A DNA stretch of 64,000 bases, taken from assembly GCA_009746045.1 (NCBI GenBank), contig RPFO01000123.1:2301005-2365004 (forward strand), in the 5' to 3' direction. Of the stretch, positions 1 through 11,220 are shown piece after piece; the stretch's first letter is position 1, and every line of letters starts with the position of its first letter. The notes beneath the pieces are model-generated. The model did no database searches, was not told the DNA's origin, and saw only the letters and a list, made by a program, of their open reading frames with translations. The stretch is from Mesostigma viride. Lineage: Eukaryota > Streptophyta > Mesostigmatophyceae > Mesostigmatales > Mesostigmataceae. The translations under genes were made by a program, and so were the position numbers.

Positions 1-354
1 TGGAGGAGGTGCGTCGCCTTTGCCCTGACAGTTTGCCGCTAGTCTTCATTTTTGTTGACTATCAAGGAGACAACCAGCGCAGGCCAGAAACTATATCAAT
101 GCCTTTGACACGGTCCTCTGGGAGGCTCTTTGGGCCATCCTAGCTCTGGATCGGGTGCCACCAGCGTTTATTGCTGCCATTCGTCGTCTGCTGTATGAGG
201 GCTCACAGGCAGTAGTGCGGACTGCGGAAGGCACCACCCCCCCATTCCCCCTTCACCACGTATGGGGTGTGGCAAGGTTGTGTCCTGTCCCCATATCTGT
301 TCATTATTGTTGTGGATCATGTCATGCGCCGGGCACGTGTGCGCTTTACATAAA
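1..354 (+). pseudogene. LINE reverse-transcriptase fragment, copy A (truncated, interrupted)
   Basis: This is part of a non-LTR retrotransposon reverse transcriptase, cut by the window's left edge. It matches 8210-8530 and 57540-57850 closely at the DNA level. The motif-A segment (FVDYIKAFDT in the sister copies) is broken here by an extra 32 bases at 63-94. Beyond it the frame reads a LINE-like palm segment (WAILALDRVPPAFIAAIRR). A deletion or insertion near 260-280 shifts the frame again. Homology stops at about 354, before the YADD motif, where unrelated AT-rich DNA begins. It cannot encode an active enzyme. The similarity of all four copies suggests recent spread or duplication. Confidence 0.85.
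63..94. repeat. 27-bp micro-insertion with 5-bp direct repeat inside LINE copy A
   Basis: Relative to the other LINE copies, which read GTTGACTATATCAAGGCC, this copy has 27 extra bases (63-89) followed by a second copy of ACTAT (90-94 duplicates 58-62). The inserted sequence begins CAAGGAGACAACCAGC and recurs at 904-947 and about 45479-45525. It looks like either a very small insertion with a 5-bp target duplication or a template-switch product at TATCAAGG microhomology. Confidence 0.6.
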
Positions 355-1884
355 TCAAAATCATGTCAGAATTATGACACCCAAACCGGCCTACAGTGTG
401 ATCATGCCAGCACCTGACACAGGCCGGTCCCCATAATTCATGTGAAAAAATTCAGATCATTCGCAGCCCAAAATGGTGGCATTTGCCAGCATTTGTCACA
501 ATTTTTGGCTCTTTTTTCACAATTTTCACAACACTAACCACCATTAAACACTCCCCAAGCTAGGGCACATTGCAGGCAACTCAATAATTTCTGTGTGCAC
601 GTGGCACGCAAGTACTTACCTAGGTTACGTACGTGATGACACCGTAAGCCTAATTAAGAAATTTCAATCAATCAATTACGATGCGTATGTACAGGTCTAA
701 GCTCGCCATAGCCTCATACTCTGCACATGAAAATGATTAATGGCTTTTCGAATGCAGCAAGCCACACGAGAAATATCCCACAATTTATGAATTTGAACCT
801 CCTTTTTCCTAGAGCATCTGTACATAATCACACATGCAAAATAATCTGTTTCGTGTCAAACTTATTGAACACGAGCACTGCCACCACGCTCAGGTGCTCC
901 ATGTCAAGGAGACAACCAGCGCAGGCCAGAAATCGGGAGAATCCGGACCATGGTAGCTCGAGCCTGCCGTTATCTTGTCTGCGTGTTCGAGTCGTTCAGG
1001 ATGATGAAGATGAATGGTGATGGAAATGTGTATCCTTGTGCATTGAAATTATGGCTGGCTTACGTGTAGAGCGACTAGATGACCTAGACGGTGGGGCCGG
1101 AAACAGCATGCTTGATCAGGGCGTGAGTTTCGAGCCTAACTGGCCGGGAGTGTCTAGTGGTGAGCACCATTGCTGCGATCGCTCTCCCACCATTTACGAG
1201 GAAATACCCGCAAATGGAAAACCACTGAAAAGGTCTAGCTAGTCAGTCATCACGTTAGCCATGCCATGATTCCAAACGTCCAAGAACTGCACACAGTGCA
1301 AAGGCAAAAAGCCGGAGGACAGCACTTTCAAATGTGCGGCGGGAACCAAAAGCCTGCGTATGCCAGAAAACATCGTGTTGCTGCAGCGACGCGACGATGT
1401 GGACAACGAATCCAGTGCCAAGCTCGGAACGGCCGCAAACGAGATCTGGCATCACAGGGTTCAGATGTGCGGAGATACTATGCGATCCAGCCGGTCCACG
1501 ACCTGTTTGTAGAGCTTGTGCCAAGGGGCAGCACCGAACAGATGTGGGTGACGTTGCAAAAAACACCGGACTTGACGGAGCATAAAGGTGCTCCATGTAC
1601 ATAAATGCCGGGGAAACTGTTCCTAGAGAAATCTACAAGCTGTTGTAGCTGTACGAATCCGGTTGCCATGGCCAAATGGATACAATAATCATGTGGGTAC
1701 CAGAGAACCCGCTCACGCCCTGGGATGAACATCCCAGCATCAATCTACATTCAAAAAAGCCCATCAAACGGTTTATAACGGTGCATGAGCACATCTGGTA
1801 GAAAAAGGCAGTGTCAGCATATCAGGGAGCCAAAACAAGTTGATGAGATCGCTCCACAATTGGCCATGATTTGCTGCACGCGGT
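355..1884. other. Intergenic, no gene recognised
   Basis: The first part is AT-rich. Several short overlapping open frames occur between about 730 and 1740 on both strands, but none resembles a known family and none keeps codon-like composition. The only recognisable item is the short dispersed repeat at 904-947. Confidence 0.5.
904..947 (+). repeat. Short dispersed repeat, second copy, flanked by CCATG
   Basis: This 44-bp sequence starts TCAAGGAGACAACCAGCGCA and shares its first 27 or so bases with the micro-insertion at 63-89. A third copy with a few mismatches is at about 45479-45525. It is bounded by CCATG on both sides (899-903 and 948-952), which would fit a 5-bp target duplication. 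Confidence 0.5.
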
Positions 1885-3562
1885 TCAAGGGAACTGGTTG
1901 AACTCATCCCGAAACCGCGCCAGCTTCTCCCTCATCTCGGCTTCAAATTCGGCCGCGTCCCAATGCTTCACCTCCTCATCCGCCGCGGCCGCCGCCAGCT
2001 CGTCCGCCATCCGGCCGATGTCCCCATGCACGCGCCGCACACCCGCAAACTTGTCTCGCAGCGCCGCCTCCCTCTCGCGCATGCCCTGGAGCCGCTGCTC
2101 CATGGCGGCATCCCAGGACTCCCCTCGATCCCCCATGCCAGCCAGCTTGCTCGCGTCCGGGATCAACCCATCCATGTCTCCCCCAGTGACGCCCATCCTC
2201 ATGCCAGCCTCATGGGCATGGGGCCCATCCCCGCCCAAACTTGCATGTAGTTCACGCACGCGTGCCTGCCAGGCCTCGTGCCCCGCACCAACCCCATCCC
2301 CGTCCTCTTCCCTCACTCCCCGCCTCGACTCCCTCATCGCCGCCACGCGTGCGTCCACACCCGCGCGATGCCTGGCCAGCAGCTCCAATCGCTCCTGCTG
2401 GTCGCGCGCGGCCGCCAGGCTGTCGCGCAGGGAGGACAGTTGGGATTGGATCTCCTCCCGCCGCGCGGGGATGGCGCTACGAAGCTCGTCCAGCCCTGCC
2501 CACCGCACGCAAGCGAGTGAGCGAGTGAGCAAGCAAGCGAGCCAGCCAGCCAAGCCAGCCAGGCATGCGCGCAGCAAGAACAGTGTGCGCCGAGGAAGGG
2601 GCACACACACAGGGTCAAGCAATAGGCATGAGTGCAGGGCAGAGGCGTAGGCACGCAAACAGGGCACAGGCAGAGGCCTGCGTATGGCGCAGATGCATGA
2701 GTGGGTGCGCGACGATGGCGGTGGCACTTCTACAAGTGACGTTTGAACAAGCGCTAGCACCCAGCTGTGCACCACAGCCATCAAGACATGACGGACCTTT
2801 CTTGCTAACTAAGAAAGTTTGCATTTTTGCCTCCCTCCCTCCCTCCCTCCCTCCCTCCCTCCCTCCCTCCCTCCCTCCCTCCCTCCCTCCCTCCCTCCCT
2901 CCCTCCCTCCCTCCCTCCCTCCCTCCCTCCCTCCCTCCCTCCCTCCCTCCCTCCCTCCCTCCCTCCCTCCCTCCTCCCTCCCTCCCTCCCTCCCTCCCTC
3001 CCTCCCTCCCTCCCTCCCTCCTTTCATCCTCCCCTGCCCTGACAAGTATGGGCAAATGGGTAAGATACCCCTGGGAGCTCCCTGATTCCAGTACATGCAC
3101 ACGAGGACGTTTGATACTAGGGGTCCCCGCGCATGGGCCCTCAGCTGGTTGTGCGCAGCTTCCTTATGCTGCTAGAATGCATGAGGGCAACTGCATATGT
3201 TGCTCCCAGGGCGAGGGGCCACGACTGACACGGGGAGGCAAGTCTGCACTAGCCATCACAAAGAATCCATCAAAGTGCATGAAGGGAGAACTCCCCTGGA
3301 AATGTTGGTCACACACCAAAGAGCGTGCATAGCAAATTACGGAAACAGGGGCCACATGCGGCCAGCACTCTGAGGCAAGGGCATTGCCCTGGTGGTCGTG
3401 GCGAATGACAAGCAGCACGACGTCGTAAGGAATCGACATGCCGCCTTGGCCATTTGTTACTTGGATACACTCACTTGCTTTGACATCGTCAGGGAATTCA
3501 ACCGCCGCCGCACCCAACAGTAACCCGAACAAAACCAATGAAGTCAATGCCAGCGTCACCAT
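1885..3562 (-). CDS. Secreted or ER-targeted coiled-coil protein, two exons (predicted)
   Basis: I propose a two-exon minus-strand gene. Exon 1 is 3562-3475: it starts with ATG and encodes a hydrophobic signal-peptide-like segment (LTSLVLFGLLLGAAA) of 29 codons, ending at a strong GTGAGT donor. Exon 2 is 2495-1885, after a GTGGGCAG acceptor. Both junctions are phase 1, so the frame is kept, giving 232 residues. Exon 2 is rich in Glu, Arg, Ala and Leu with heptad-like spacing (IQSQLSSLRDSLAAARDQQE and later MREKLARFRDEF), so most of the protein is probably coiled coil with an acidic Gly-rich middle. The stop follows FNQFP. The 979-bp intron contains the CCCT microsatellite. No family was recognised. 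Additional small exons inside the intron are possible. A cDNA across the junction would settle the model. Confidence 0.55.
2830..3022. repeat. (CCCT)n microsatellite in the intron of the coiled-coil gene
   Basis: About 190 bp of tandem CCCT, with one slip near 2972. On the sense strand of the host gene it reads AGGG repeats, a purine-only and G-run-rich tract. It produces long low-complexity open frames on both strands, which are not genes. Confidence 0.97.
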
Positions 3563-5522
3563 GGCCGTGCCTCCTGCAACACACGCGCAGACACCGTAAC
3601 ATGACGCCCATAAGCTTTCCCAAGGAATCGCCGTTGGCAAGGACAGAGAAGAATTTAAAAGCAGGAATAAGTGGCAAGCTCCGTAATTGAAAGCCCAATT
3701 CTTAACGCAGACGTTATCACTAATATACGACGGGCACCGCATACGTTATCGTTATCAATAACAACGACGGGTACCTCATTTCGCGCCAAACACGCCCAAG
3801 ACTCAGAAACTGAGCTATGACATCGGAGCCTCAAACCCTCTTACAGATACTACTCCAGCCAGGCTCCAGCTCGTGATCCACGCTGGCAAAAAATGTCAGA
3901 CGGCGGTAATGTATCACTTACCCCAAATTAACCGGTTTACCGGTTGCGAAGACCAGCGCATGAATATCGGTAGTGAGGGGAGGGTGATCAGCAGCTTTAT
4001 AGAGAGTAAATTTTTATTGCTAGGGTAATTTAATTTTTATTGCTAGGGTGCTTATGTGTGAACCCAATCCTAATTACCTAATCCTTTAGGGTACTTATGT
4101 CGTCGGCCACGTCGTCGGCCACGTTCAAGATACTGTTAAAGACTCTTTACGTGAGCGGTGAGACCGAGGTTAGTTTTTAGTTCTTTTTAAAAAGTTAGTT
4201 GATACAACTGATATCCCACGCACATGCCGAGGTGGCACCGCTGTCCGGAAACAGTTCGATATACATTCATTGAGAAAGATAGATTAGTGATTACGGAGGT
4301 TCGATATACAGGTTTTCAGTTTGCGCCTAGCATGTGAGTATACGCATCGCCTCCTTGGGCAACGTAATTCGCGTAATTAGCCCGACCCGTTCGCCATCCC
4401 AGTGGCCCCGGCGCATGCCGTCCTATTCCGTTTATGTACCCGTATTACCGGCTCATACCGTCTCGTCGTTCCCTTTTTGTCGTACAATTCGTCTCCTTTC
4501 GTTCTGTCCGTCGGTATATTCGTACTTCGAACTAAGATTTGTCATGTCATTTTGTCATCGCGCTGGGCCAGCACCCGATGCTGTTTACATAAACCCCACC
4601 GGAACGAGCAAAATGGCTGATGGGGCACCCCTCTGACTGACTGGCTCTGACTGAAGTGCCGAGTGCCAACTGGGCTCCTGCAGACTTCATCATCACGTGG
4701 GCACCGAATTGTCGGATGGGGGGACCGTCAGTTAGTCAGTCAGTCAGTCAGTCAGTCAATCAGTCAGCTGTTGGAGAACTGGATCCCACGCCGGTCGGCG
4801 GTCATAGCCAGACAGAGATTTCGGATGGGGGGACCGTGATGCTACAGTCAGGTGGCCATAGACGCGTGAGATCCTGTTCAGCGATCCCTGAGCCAACTCA
4901 AAGCGTATGCTGCTCTCGCTTGGACGGACGGTGTCAATTCTGAGGTAAGACATCTGAATACCAGGACGCGTGGCTCCATGATCGCCCAAGTTCAAGAATT
5001 CACGCAATCCTGGTCGAATCACATCAAATCAGGATTAATTTATGACTTTGGGCATGGAACGGTTGCGCAGGGAACTGTGGGTGGAGTAGGATCGAATAGG
5101 GAAGAGTCAATAGGACGAGCGATACTTTGGTTCCAAACAATGGCTGCAGATTGGAAATCTTGTAAAAAAGCGTTTGTCAGCGCCACAAGCACAGTGGACA
5201 TAGCGTGCGGTAGAAGCGAATGGCGAGCAACCTTGCAGACAAAATGCTTGGCAGTTGGCAGCGCGCAAGGGTTAGCTGAAAAGTGAAATCATGCAGAAAG
5301 CGTTTCGGCGACTTGTACCAACGTTTGTCCAACATTTCTCTGGTAACGTTTGCCAACATTTGTCTGGTAACATTCTGGAGACGCGAATGGCTGTCGATCC
5401 ACGTGATCTGTGCCGTGAAAAGTAGGTACTGGCGGGGAGGAGTGGCACTGCCATTCCAGGCAGTGCATGCCTAGCGCGCGATCGGCCCCCTCTCTGATAA
5501 CTGCAAGCTCGAGCATCGAGAA
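3563..5522. other. Intergenic, no gene recognised
   Basis: This holds the upstream regions of the minus-strand coiled-coil gene and the plus-strand PP2C gene. Short open frames between 4330 and 5860 show no family resemblance and overlap one another. A short direct repeat of GTCGTCGGCCAC occurs near 4098-4122, and a TCAG-type microsatellite at 4727-4767. Confidence 0.5.
4727..4767. repeat. (GTCA)n microsatellite
   Basis: About ten imperfect GTCA units in tandem. Confidence 0.9.
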
Positions 5523-6776
5523 ATGCAAGCAATGTTGTCCGTGGCAGCGAGTGCTGATCACTTTGCCAATCACTTGCATTACCAGAGTGCATCTCAAGAA
5601 TTCTTCATCCCAAGCCCGAGGGGCCCCTCCGTTACCGACTCCTGTTTTCCCACCCCGCTCGTGCAATCTGGGATTCCGGGACGACAGACACCCGCCTCGA
5701 CCGTGCCCTATGAAAACGTCACGCGGACGAAGGAAGCATCGGCAAGAGCTACCTCCCGGCTGTCGTTGGACGTTGTGCGTCCAAATGCTGGCGTTGATAT
5801 GGCCGTCGAGGCACACGTACCGCCGAGGCGGCACAGCGCTGCGTCCGTCGTGCTGAATGTATGCGACGATTTGAATATTGGCATGGAATTCTATCTGTTA
5901 CCTGGAGCGTCCGTGAACAGCAAGGGAGCCCTGGAGGCCAAGACGTGTCAAGATGACGTGTGCATCGTGCGGCAATTCAGTGGTTGCTCAGACTCGGCGT
6001 TCTTCGGCGTGTTTGATGGGCACGGCGAGCAGGGCCATAGGTGCGCCAACTGGCTGGTCGCGAACCTGCCCCAGCTCATCGCTACCTACCCCGGCTCGTG
6101 GCGGGAGGAGCCAAAGGCCGCCTTCAAGGCCGCGTGCGTCAGTGCCGAGAAGCTGCTGCGGGTGAACCACGAGATAGACACCCGGTGGTCTGGGTCGACC
6201 GCGTGCTTCATCGTGATCCTCGACGATGATGTCCATGTGGGCAATGTGGGCGATAGCAGGGCGGTACTGGGCACTGTGAGTGCAGATGGTAGGAGCGTGC
6301 GCGTGGAGGTGCTGACCAAGGACCACAAGCCGTCCTCGCCCATGGAGCGACTGCGCATCCTCCGGCAGGGCGGGCAGGTGTGCAAAGCTGGGCCGGACGA
6401 CCTGCGTGTTTCCCCCGCTGGGTGGGGCAAGAACGGGGCGGGGCTCTCCATGTCTCGCTCCATAGGGGACACCGAGATGCACCTGGTGGGGGTGATCCCC
6501 AAGCCTTCCTGCACATCGCTCAAGATCTCCCAGACCCACAGCCAGTTCATCATCCTGGCCAGCGACGGAATCTGGGAGGTGTTCACCAGCCAGGAGGCGG
6601 TTGACTGGGTGTATACGTACAGCACCACGCCCGCGTCGCCCGGCCTCCGCACGTGCTCGCAAGCGTTTGTGGAGGAAGCCCGCCGGCGGTGGGAGGAGAA
6701 GAAGTGGTCCAGGGTGGATGACATCACGGCGCTGATCGTGAATTTGAACCCAGGCGTGGCCGCCAGCCCTGCCTGA
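5523..6776 (+). CDS. PP2C-family (PPM) serine/threonine protein phosphatase
   Basis: A single open frame of 417 residues encodes a metal-dependent protein phosphatase, which removes phosphate from Ser/Thr using two bound Mn/Mg ions. The first 120 or so residues are a Ser/Pro/Thr-rich extension with no motif. The catalytic domain shows QDD at 143-145, the metal-binding VFDGHG at 163-168, VGNVGDSRAVL, LTKDHKP, LSMSRSIGD, ASDGIWEVFT (346 onward) and VDDIT at 398-402. These cover the metal-ligand aspartates expected of the family, so it looks catalytically competent. The usual KxNQD motif reads KTCQD here. Two in-frame Met codons (5523 and 5532) could start it; I use the first. No intron is needed. 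GC-rich third positions set it apart from the AT-rich flanks. It is probably a host gene. The substrate cannot be inferred. Confidence 0.93.
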   Translation: MQAMLSVAASADHFANHLHYQSASQEFFIPSPRGPSVTDSCFPTPLVQSGIPGRQTPASTVPYENVTRTKEASARATSRLSLDVVRPNAGVDMAVEAHVPPRRHSAASVVLNVCDDLNIGMEFYLLPGASVNSKGALEAKTCQDDVCIVRQFSGCSDSAFFGVFDGHGEQGHRCANWLVANLPQLIATYPGSWREEPKAAFKAACVSAEKLLRVNHEIDTRWSGSTACFIVILDDDVHVGNVGDSRAVLGTVSADGRSVRVEVLTKDHKPSSPMERLRILRQGGQVCKAGPDDLRVSPAGWGKNGAGLSMSRSIGDTEMHLVGVIPKPSCTSLKISQTHSQFIILASDGIWEVFTSQEAVDWVYTYSTTPASPGLRTCSQAFVEEARRRWEEKKWSRVDDITALIVNLNPGVAASPA

Positions 6777-7799
6777 TCATTGTGCAAGGGGGGGTGCCAG
6801 GTGGTGTTTTCTGCCGTGATGGTTGGTTACCTTGCCGCTTATTGCATGCAAAGAAATGTCTCCTATTGTCTTGACAGTCAACGTCGTTTTTTGGGGGGGT
6901 CTTTACCTTTTTCCAGAGCAACCCGCTAATGTTGATGGGTCGTGGTGCTCGAATGATACATTTTTGTGTACTAATACTAATTGGTTATTATAGGGCCCAT
7001 CAGGGGCTAGGACAGGCCATTCTTTGTGCATAGTAGTTTGTTCATATGTTTTATAGGAAAGGATGTGTGAAGGCGAAAGCATTCCATCCTGGGAAGAATA
7101 ATAAACTTTCAGCTATGGCCCTTGCAGGCCGGCTCATCCGGTCTCAGAGATCCAGATCTAATGGTATCCACGCGCATGTTGTTGGTCATGTCGTGCTAAT
7201 AAAAGGTGTTTCTTTCAATACTAAATCACTTGGAGCCTCGGCGAACCCCACGGCTGTGACGTACCAGTGATATGGCATCGGCAAATCCCATGTCTCCATC
7301 TCTTGCGCTTTGTGTTAAGTGAGACAACTAACAGCTTTGTGCGTACCGAGCCACCCACGCAGCCATGCACCTGGACCCATGATGCATCCACCTGGCCACC
7401 CACCCACACAACTGCTCACACGCTCGCGTGCCCGTGCACCCAGCCACCCATCGATCCGTCCACCCACCCAGCCAGCCAGCCGCACACGTGCTAACCCACC
7501 CTGAATAACCACGCGTGCAACTAGGCACCCAGTCATCATGGCCGAGCGTACACAGTCGTCTTGCATGGATAGTCCGGATGACGCGGAGTTGCTATCTGCG
7601 ACTCCAGACCTGGGCGAATGAGGACTTCGCGCCACTTGCCTTCGCGGATGAAGTATCCGCGTAGATCGAAAAGTACCTCTTCGGGTACTCCGTGGCATGC
7701 CGGCTTTCAGTGCATGTTCCCGCACTAAACTTACTTACTTACCTACTACTGAGGTATGGTGTCCAGTTCACTTGGAAGGTATGGTGTCACTTTGAAGGT
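6777..7799. other. PP2C 3' region and low-complexity spacer
   Basis: No coding region is recognised. The PP2C 3' untranslated region probably ends within it. Between about 7340 and 7500 the DNA is an imperfect CCACCCA/CCAGCCA-rich tract. A short motif beginning GGTATGGTGTCCAGTT is repeated near 7754-7820, leading into LINE copy B. Confidence 0.5.
7198..7203 (+). terminator. Possible poly(A) signal for PP2C
   Basis: AATAAA lies about 420 bp after the PP2C stop codon. It is the best-placed candidate, but a weaker AATAATAAA occurs near 7097, so the real site is uncertain. Confidence 0.35.
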
Positions 7800-8822
7800 A
7801 TGGATGGTGTCCAGTTCACTTTGAAGGAATTGGACGGCGCCCTTGCTCGCCTGCGGTACGACGCGGCGGTCGGTGCCGACCACCTTTCGGCTGAGCTGCT
7901 GAAGACTCCTGACCCGGCGGTTAGGGATCTTCTAGTGGCGTTCTGCAACCGTGTCCTGCTCTCTGACGAGCCTCCGCCTGCGCAGTGGCAGACGGCCATC
8001 CGCGTCATGCTGTACAAGAAGGGCTCTGCTGCTGACCCCGGTAACTACCGGGGTGGACATCTGCCTCCAGAGCGCCGCGCTGAAGGTCTTCATGCGCATG
8101 ATGCTGCACAGGCTCCGCGCCGCGCTTGACCCACACCTGGGTGAGTCTCAGATGGGTTTCCGTCGTGGTCGTAGCACTGTCATGGCTGTGTTTGTCGCGC
8201 GCCGGTTGATGGAGGAGGTGCGTCGCCTTTGCCCTGACAGTTTGCCGCTGGTCTTCATTTTTGTTGACTATATCAAGGCCTTTGACACGGTCCTCTGGGA
8301 GGCTCTTTGGGCCATCCTAGCTCTGGATCGGGTGCCACCAGCGTTTATTGCTGCCATTCGTCGACTGTATGCTCGGGCTCACAGGCAGTAGTGCGGACTG
8401 CGGAAGGCACCACCCCCCCATTCCCCCTTCACCACGTACGGGGTGTGCATGGCAAGGTTGTGGCCTGTCCCCATACCTGTTCATTATTGTCGTGGATCAC
8501 GTCATGCGCCGGGCCGGCACTTGCGCGCTTTACTGCTCTGAAGGGGTTCGAGCCAGGCTTGGACGCGGGCACGGCGGGGTTAGAACGGGTTACCGCCTGG
8601 CTGACCTGATTTATGCGGACGACACCACCCTCATCGCGCGCCCCGAGCACATTCAGACCTGGCTGGACTGTCTGGGCCTGGAGGCGAGGGCGGTGGGGTT
8701 GGAGATTAGTGTCAAAACTGCATGAGGCGATGGTGATTGGGGCCTCCAGTCGCCCACCGCTGCCGCGCCTGCTCGACGGGACGGAGGTCCCGTTCCGCGA
8801 TCGCTTCAAACTGTTGGGGAGC
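7800..8822 (+). pseudogene. LINE reverse-transcriptase fragment, copy B
   Basis: This copy covers most of a non-LTR retrotransposon RT domain. It opens with FTLKELDGALARLRYDAAVG, continues through WQTAIRVMLYKKG and NYRG, then (after a frameshift near 8055) the RGRS and FVDYIKAFDT segments, and finally LIYADDTTLI, the catalytic YADD motif, near 8608. At least three frameshifts (about 8055, 8380 and 8450-8580) break it. It ends in FKLLG at 8822, where minus-strand gypsy pol begins. Copy D stops at the same codon. No endonuclease domain, 3' UTR or poly(A) tail is present, so it is a dead fragment. Confidence 0.88.
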
Positions 8823-10569
8823 ATGCAGGGGCGCGCACGTCCTCGCGCGCGGCCTCCCAGTCGGGAGACAGGTCGTCCTGGGTCGTGCGACCGGTGTGGA
8901 ACAAATAGCGACTGTGCGGCGACCCTGGGTCGCCACAAGGCGAGCCAGGCTCCTGCGCGGAGCCCGACATGTGGTGTGAAGTACGTCCATAGTCTCATAA
9001 AAATCTGCGTAGTCCGCCCGCCGAGAAAGGGCGTCCGGGACCACATTCTCTGCACCCTTCACGTACTGAATTTTGAAAGGGGCAAACTGAGACAAGTACT
9101 CCATCCACCGCGCCTGGCGGGGCGTCAAGTTAGGTTGGGCGAGCAGGTGCGTGAGGGGCCGATGGTCCGTGTGGATGATCAGCCGGTGGGGATCAAGGTC
9201 CCCCTGCTCGCTAATGGCAACGTCAAACTGAGCCCCGAGAAGATGATGGCGCCAAGTGTGACAGCAGTAGACCACAGCAAGAAGCTCCTGCTGATGCACC
9301 GGGTAGTTACGCTCGGCGGGGATCATGGTGCGGGAGATATACTCAACCGGCTGTACTGCCCCTGACCCTGGTCCAATCGCAACCTTGCTCGCGTCCGTGG
9401 CCACCACAAAGGGCCTTGACGGATCCGGGATAGCGAGCACGGGTGCTATGGTCAAGCTGTGCTTGAGGGCCTCTAAGGCCTGCTGGCACGGTTCCGACCA
9501 GACAAAGGGAACACCCTTCTTGAGGAGGGCGTTGATGGGGGCAGCAATTGTCGCGAAGCGGGGGATAAAGCGTCGGTAGTATGACGCGATACCCAAAAAG
9601 CTGCGCACACCCTTGACGTCGGTCGGGGTCGGCCACTGTTGGATGGAAGCAATCTTTGCGGGGTCCGTCGCGACGCCAGCGGCAGAGAGGGTGTGACCCA
9701 AAAAGGGCACGCTGCGTCCAGCGCGGACCTTGGCCTTGCGGACCGAAAGATGCTCCTCTTCCATAATGCGCAACACTGTGTCGACGTCCTCTAAGTGATC
9801 CTCGAAAGTCTTGGAGTACACGAGGATGTCGTCCAGGTACGCGAGAGCGCATGTGCGCTTGTAGGACCACGGGGGCTTCACGCCCCTGTTGGGGTCCTTG
9901 AGGTAACGGGAAACCTGCGGAAGATGCGCGGTTCCCATGACAGGGCGGAGGATGTCGTTCATGAGCATCTGGAAGCTCGCGGGGGAATTGCACAAACCCA
10001 TCGCGGCCACCCGAAACTGGTAATGCCCAAAGGGCGTGTTGAACGCCGTCTTGTGACAATCCTCCGGGGCGATGCGAAGCTGCCAGAAGCCATCCGCGCA
10101 GTCTAGGACTGTAAAGCACGTGGCTCCTTGGACGCGGTTGAAGATATCGTCGATGCGCGGAAGGGGGTATTTGGACTTCACCGTGATAGCATTGAGCTAA
10201 TCCGGTAGTCCGTGACGAGCCGCCACTTGCCCCCAGGCTTAGGGACCAGTAGCACACCAGTCGAGAAGGGGCTGTTGCTATAGTAGGCTCAATGAGACCC
10301 CGCTCCAAGAGCGCCATCAAGATCTTCTTCAGCTCCACCAGCTCAACTGGACCCATGCGGTACATGGGGGAAGACGTGGGACCGTAGCCCTCCTTCACCT
10401 GGATGCGGTGGAGCACTGAGCGGTGCGGGGGAAACTCCTGCTTGCTTTCGTCAAAGAGCTTCGCCCGTCGCGCTAGAACCGCGTTATAACGCTCCGTCTC
10501 CTCGGGTGTAAACCCCACGCCGATCTCATTAAGGAGAACCTCTATGTTGGAGAGGTCCAGATGGTACAT
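8823..10569 (-). pseudogene. Ty3/gypsy pol: reverse transcriptase and RNase H
   Basis: On the minus strand this reads a Ty3/gypsy reverse transcriptase followed by RNase H. The RT begins near 10569, with the GLIEP segment near 10290, KSKYPLPRIDDIF, FTVLDCADGFWQL, YLDDILVYS (the YLDD catalytic motif) and FLGIASYYRRFI. The RNase H part carries VVATDASKVAIG, HQQELLAVV and IIHTDHRPLTHL, then ENVVPDALSR. Frameshifts near 10190 and 10270 separate the RT N-terminus from the rest. After RNase H the frame runs into the LINE fragment at 8822, so integrase and the 3' LTR are missing. The element belongs with protease at 10577-11220 and gag at 20157-22108, from which it is separated by the CACTA insertion. 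It is not functional. Confidence 0.92.
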
Positions 10570-10576
10570 GTAGTAC

Positions 10577-11220
10577 TCACTTGCCTCGACGCAGCTTACT
10601 CTCGAGTGACTTGAGGCTCATGAGGATTTGCGAGGCGTTGCGGGGCTGGGTGACTTCCCGCTCGTGCGTGATGTTATGCACGTCGGGGCCTTGCACTTGG
10701 TATTCGCTGACAGGACTCCAAAAGGAACCGTCAGGGAACCACACCACGCGACGCCTAATGCTAATGTCCACATCCTGCGCGTCGAGCCAGTCGATGCCGA
10801 TGATGATGTCGGCAGCTCCGAGCGGTGCGACCGTGGCTGTGAGCTCCACAGGGATGCCTTGAATCACAGCCGTGATATCAACCCGACCAGGCGAGGGGCT
10901 CTTGCGACCATCTGAATAGGTCACATTCACCACTGTCGCATGTGGCCGGATGTCGTATCCTGCGCTCGACGCGCCAATGCCTCGTTGATGAACGACGTAG
11001 ACGCACCCGTGTCCACCATGAACTGCACGTCCATGACGGTCTTGTCCTTGAGGTAGGGGTCTAATGCTGATCCCGGTACAGCCAGACCTCCCCTAAACAG
11101 GAGCAAGTTGCGGGTACCAGCCGGAGTTGCGCGCGTAGGCTGGTTGGAGCTCGCTGCGCTACCCGTGGCCGGCTGCGTGCTTGGGGCATGCAAAGTTCTC
11201 GCCCAAGGATGCATCCGCAC
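10577..11220 (-). pseudogene. Ty3/gypsy aspartic protease region
   Basis: The retropepsin-like protease lies just upstream of the RT on the minus strand. The active-site VDTGAS is visible near 11000, followed by FINEALARRA, and the second conserved part DIIIGIDWLDAQ near 10800. One frameshift around 10965 splits the two halves. The active site itself is intact, but the broken frame and the missing integrase make the element defective. Confidence 0.85.

Noticed and set aside
2819-3100. Pro/Ser/Leu and Gly/Arg/Glu frames
   Set aside because: Translation of the CCCT microsatellite.
5988-6787. Minus-strand frames of 224 and 233 codons opposite the PP2C gene
   Set aside because: They are shadows of the PP2C coding strand with GC-rich third positions; no family motifs.
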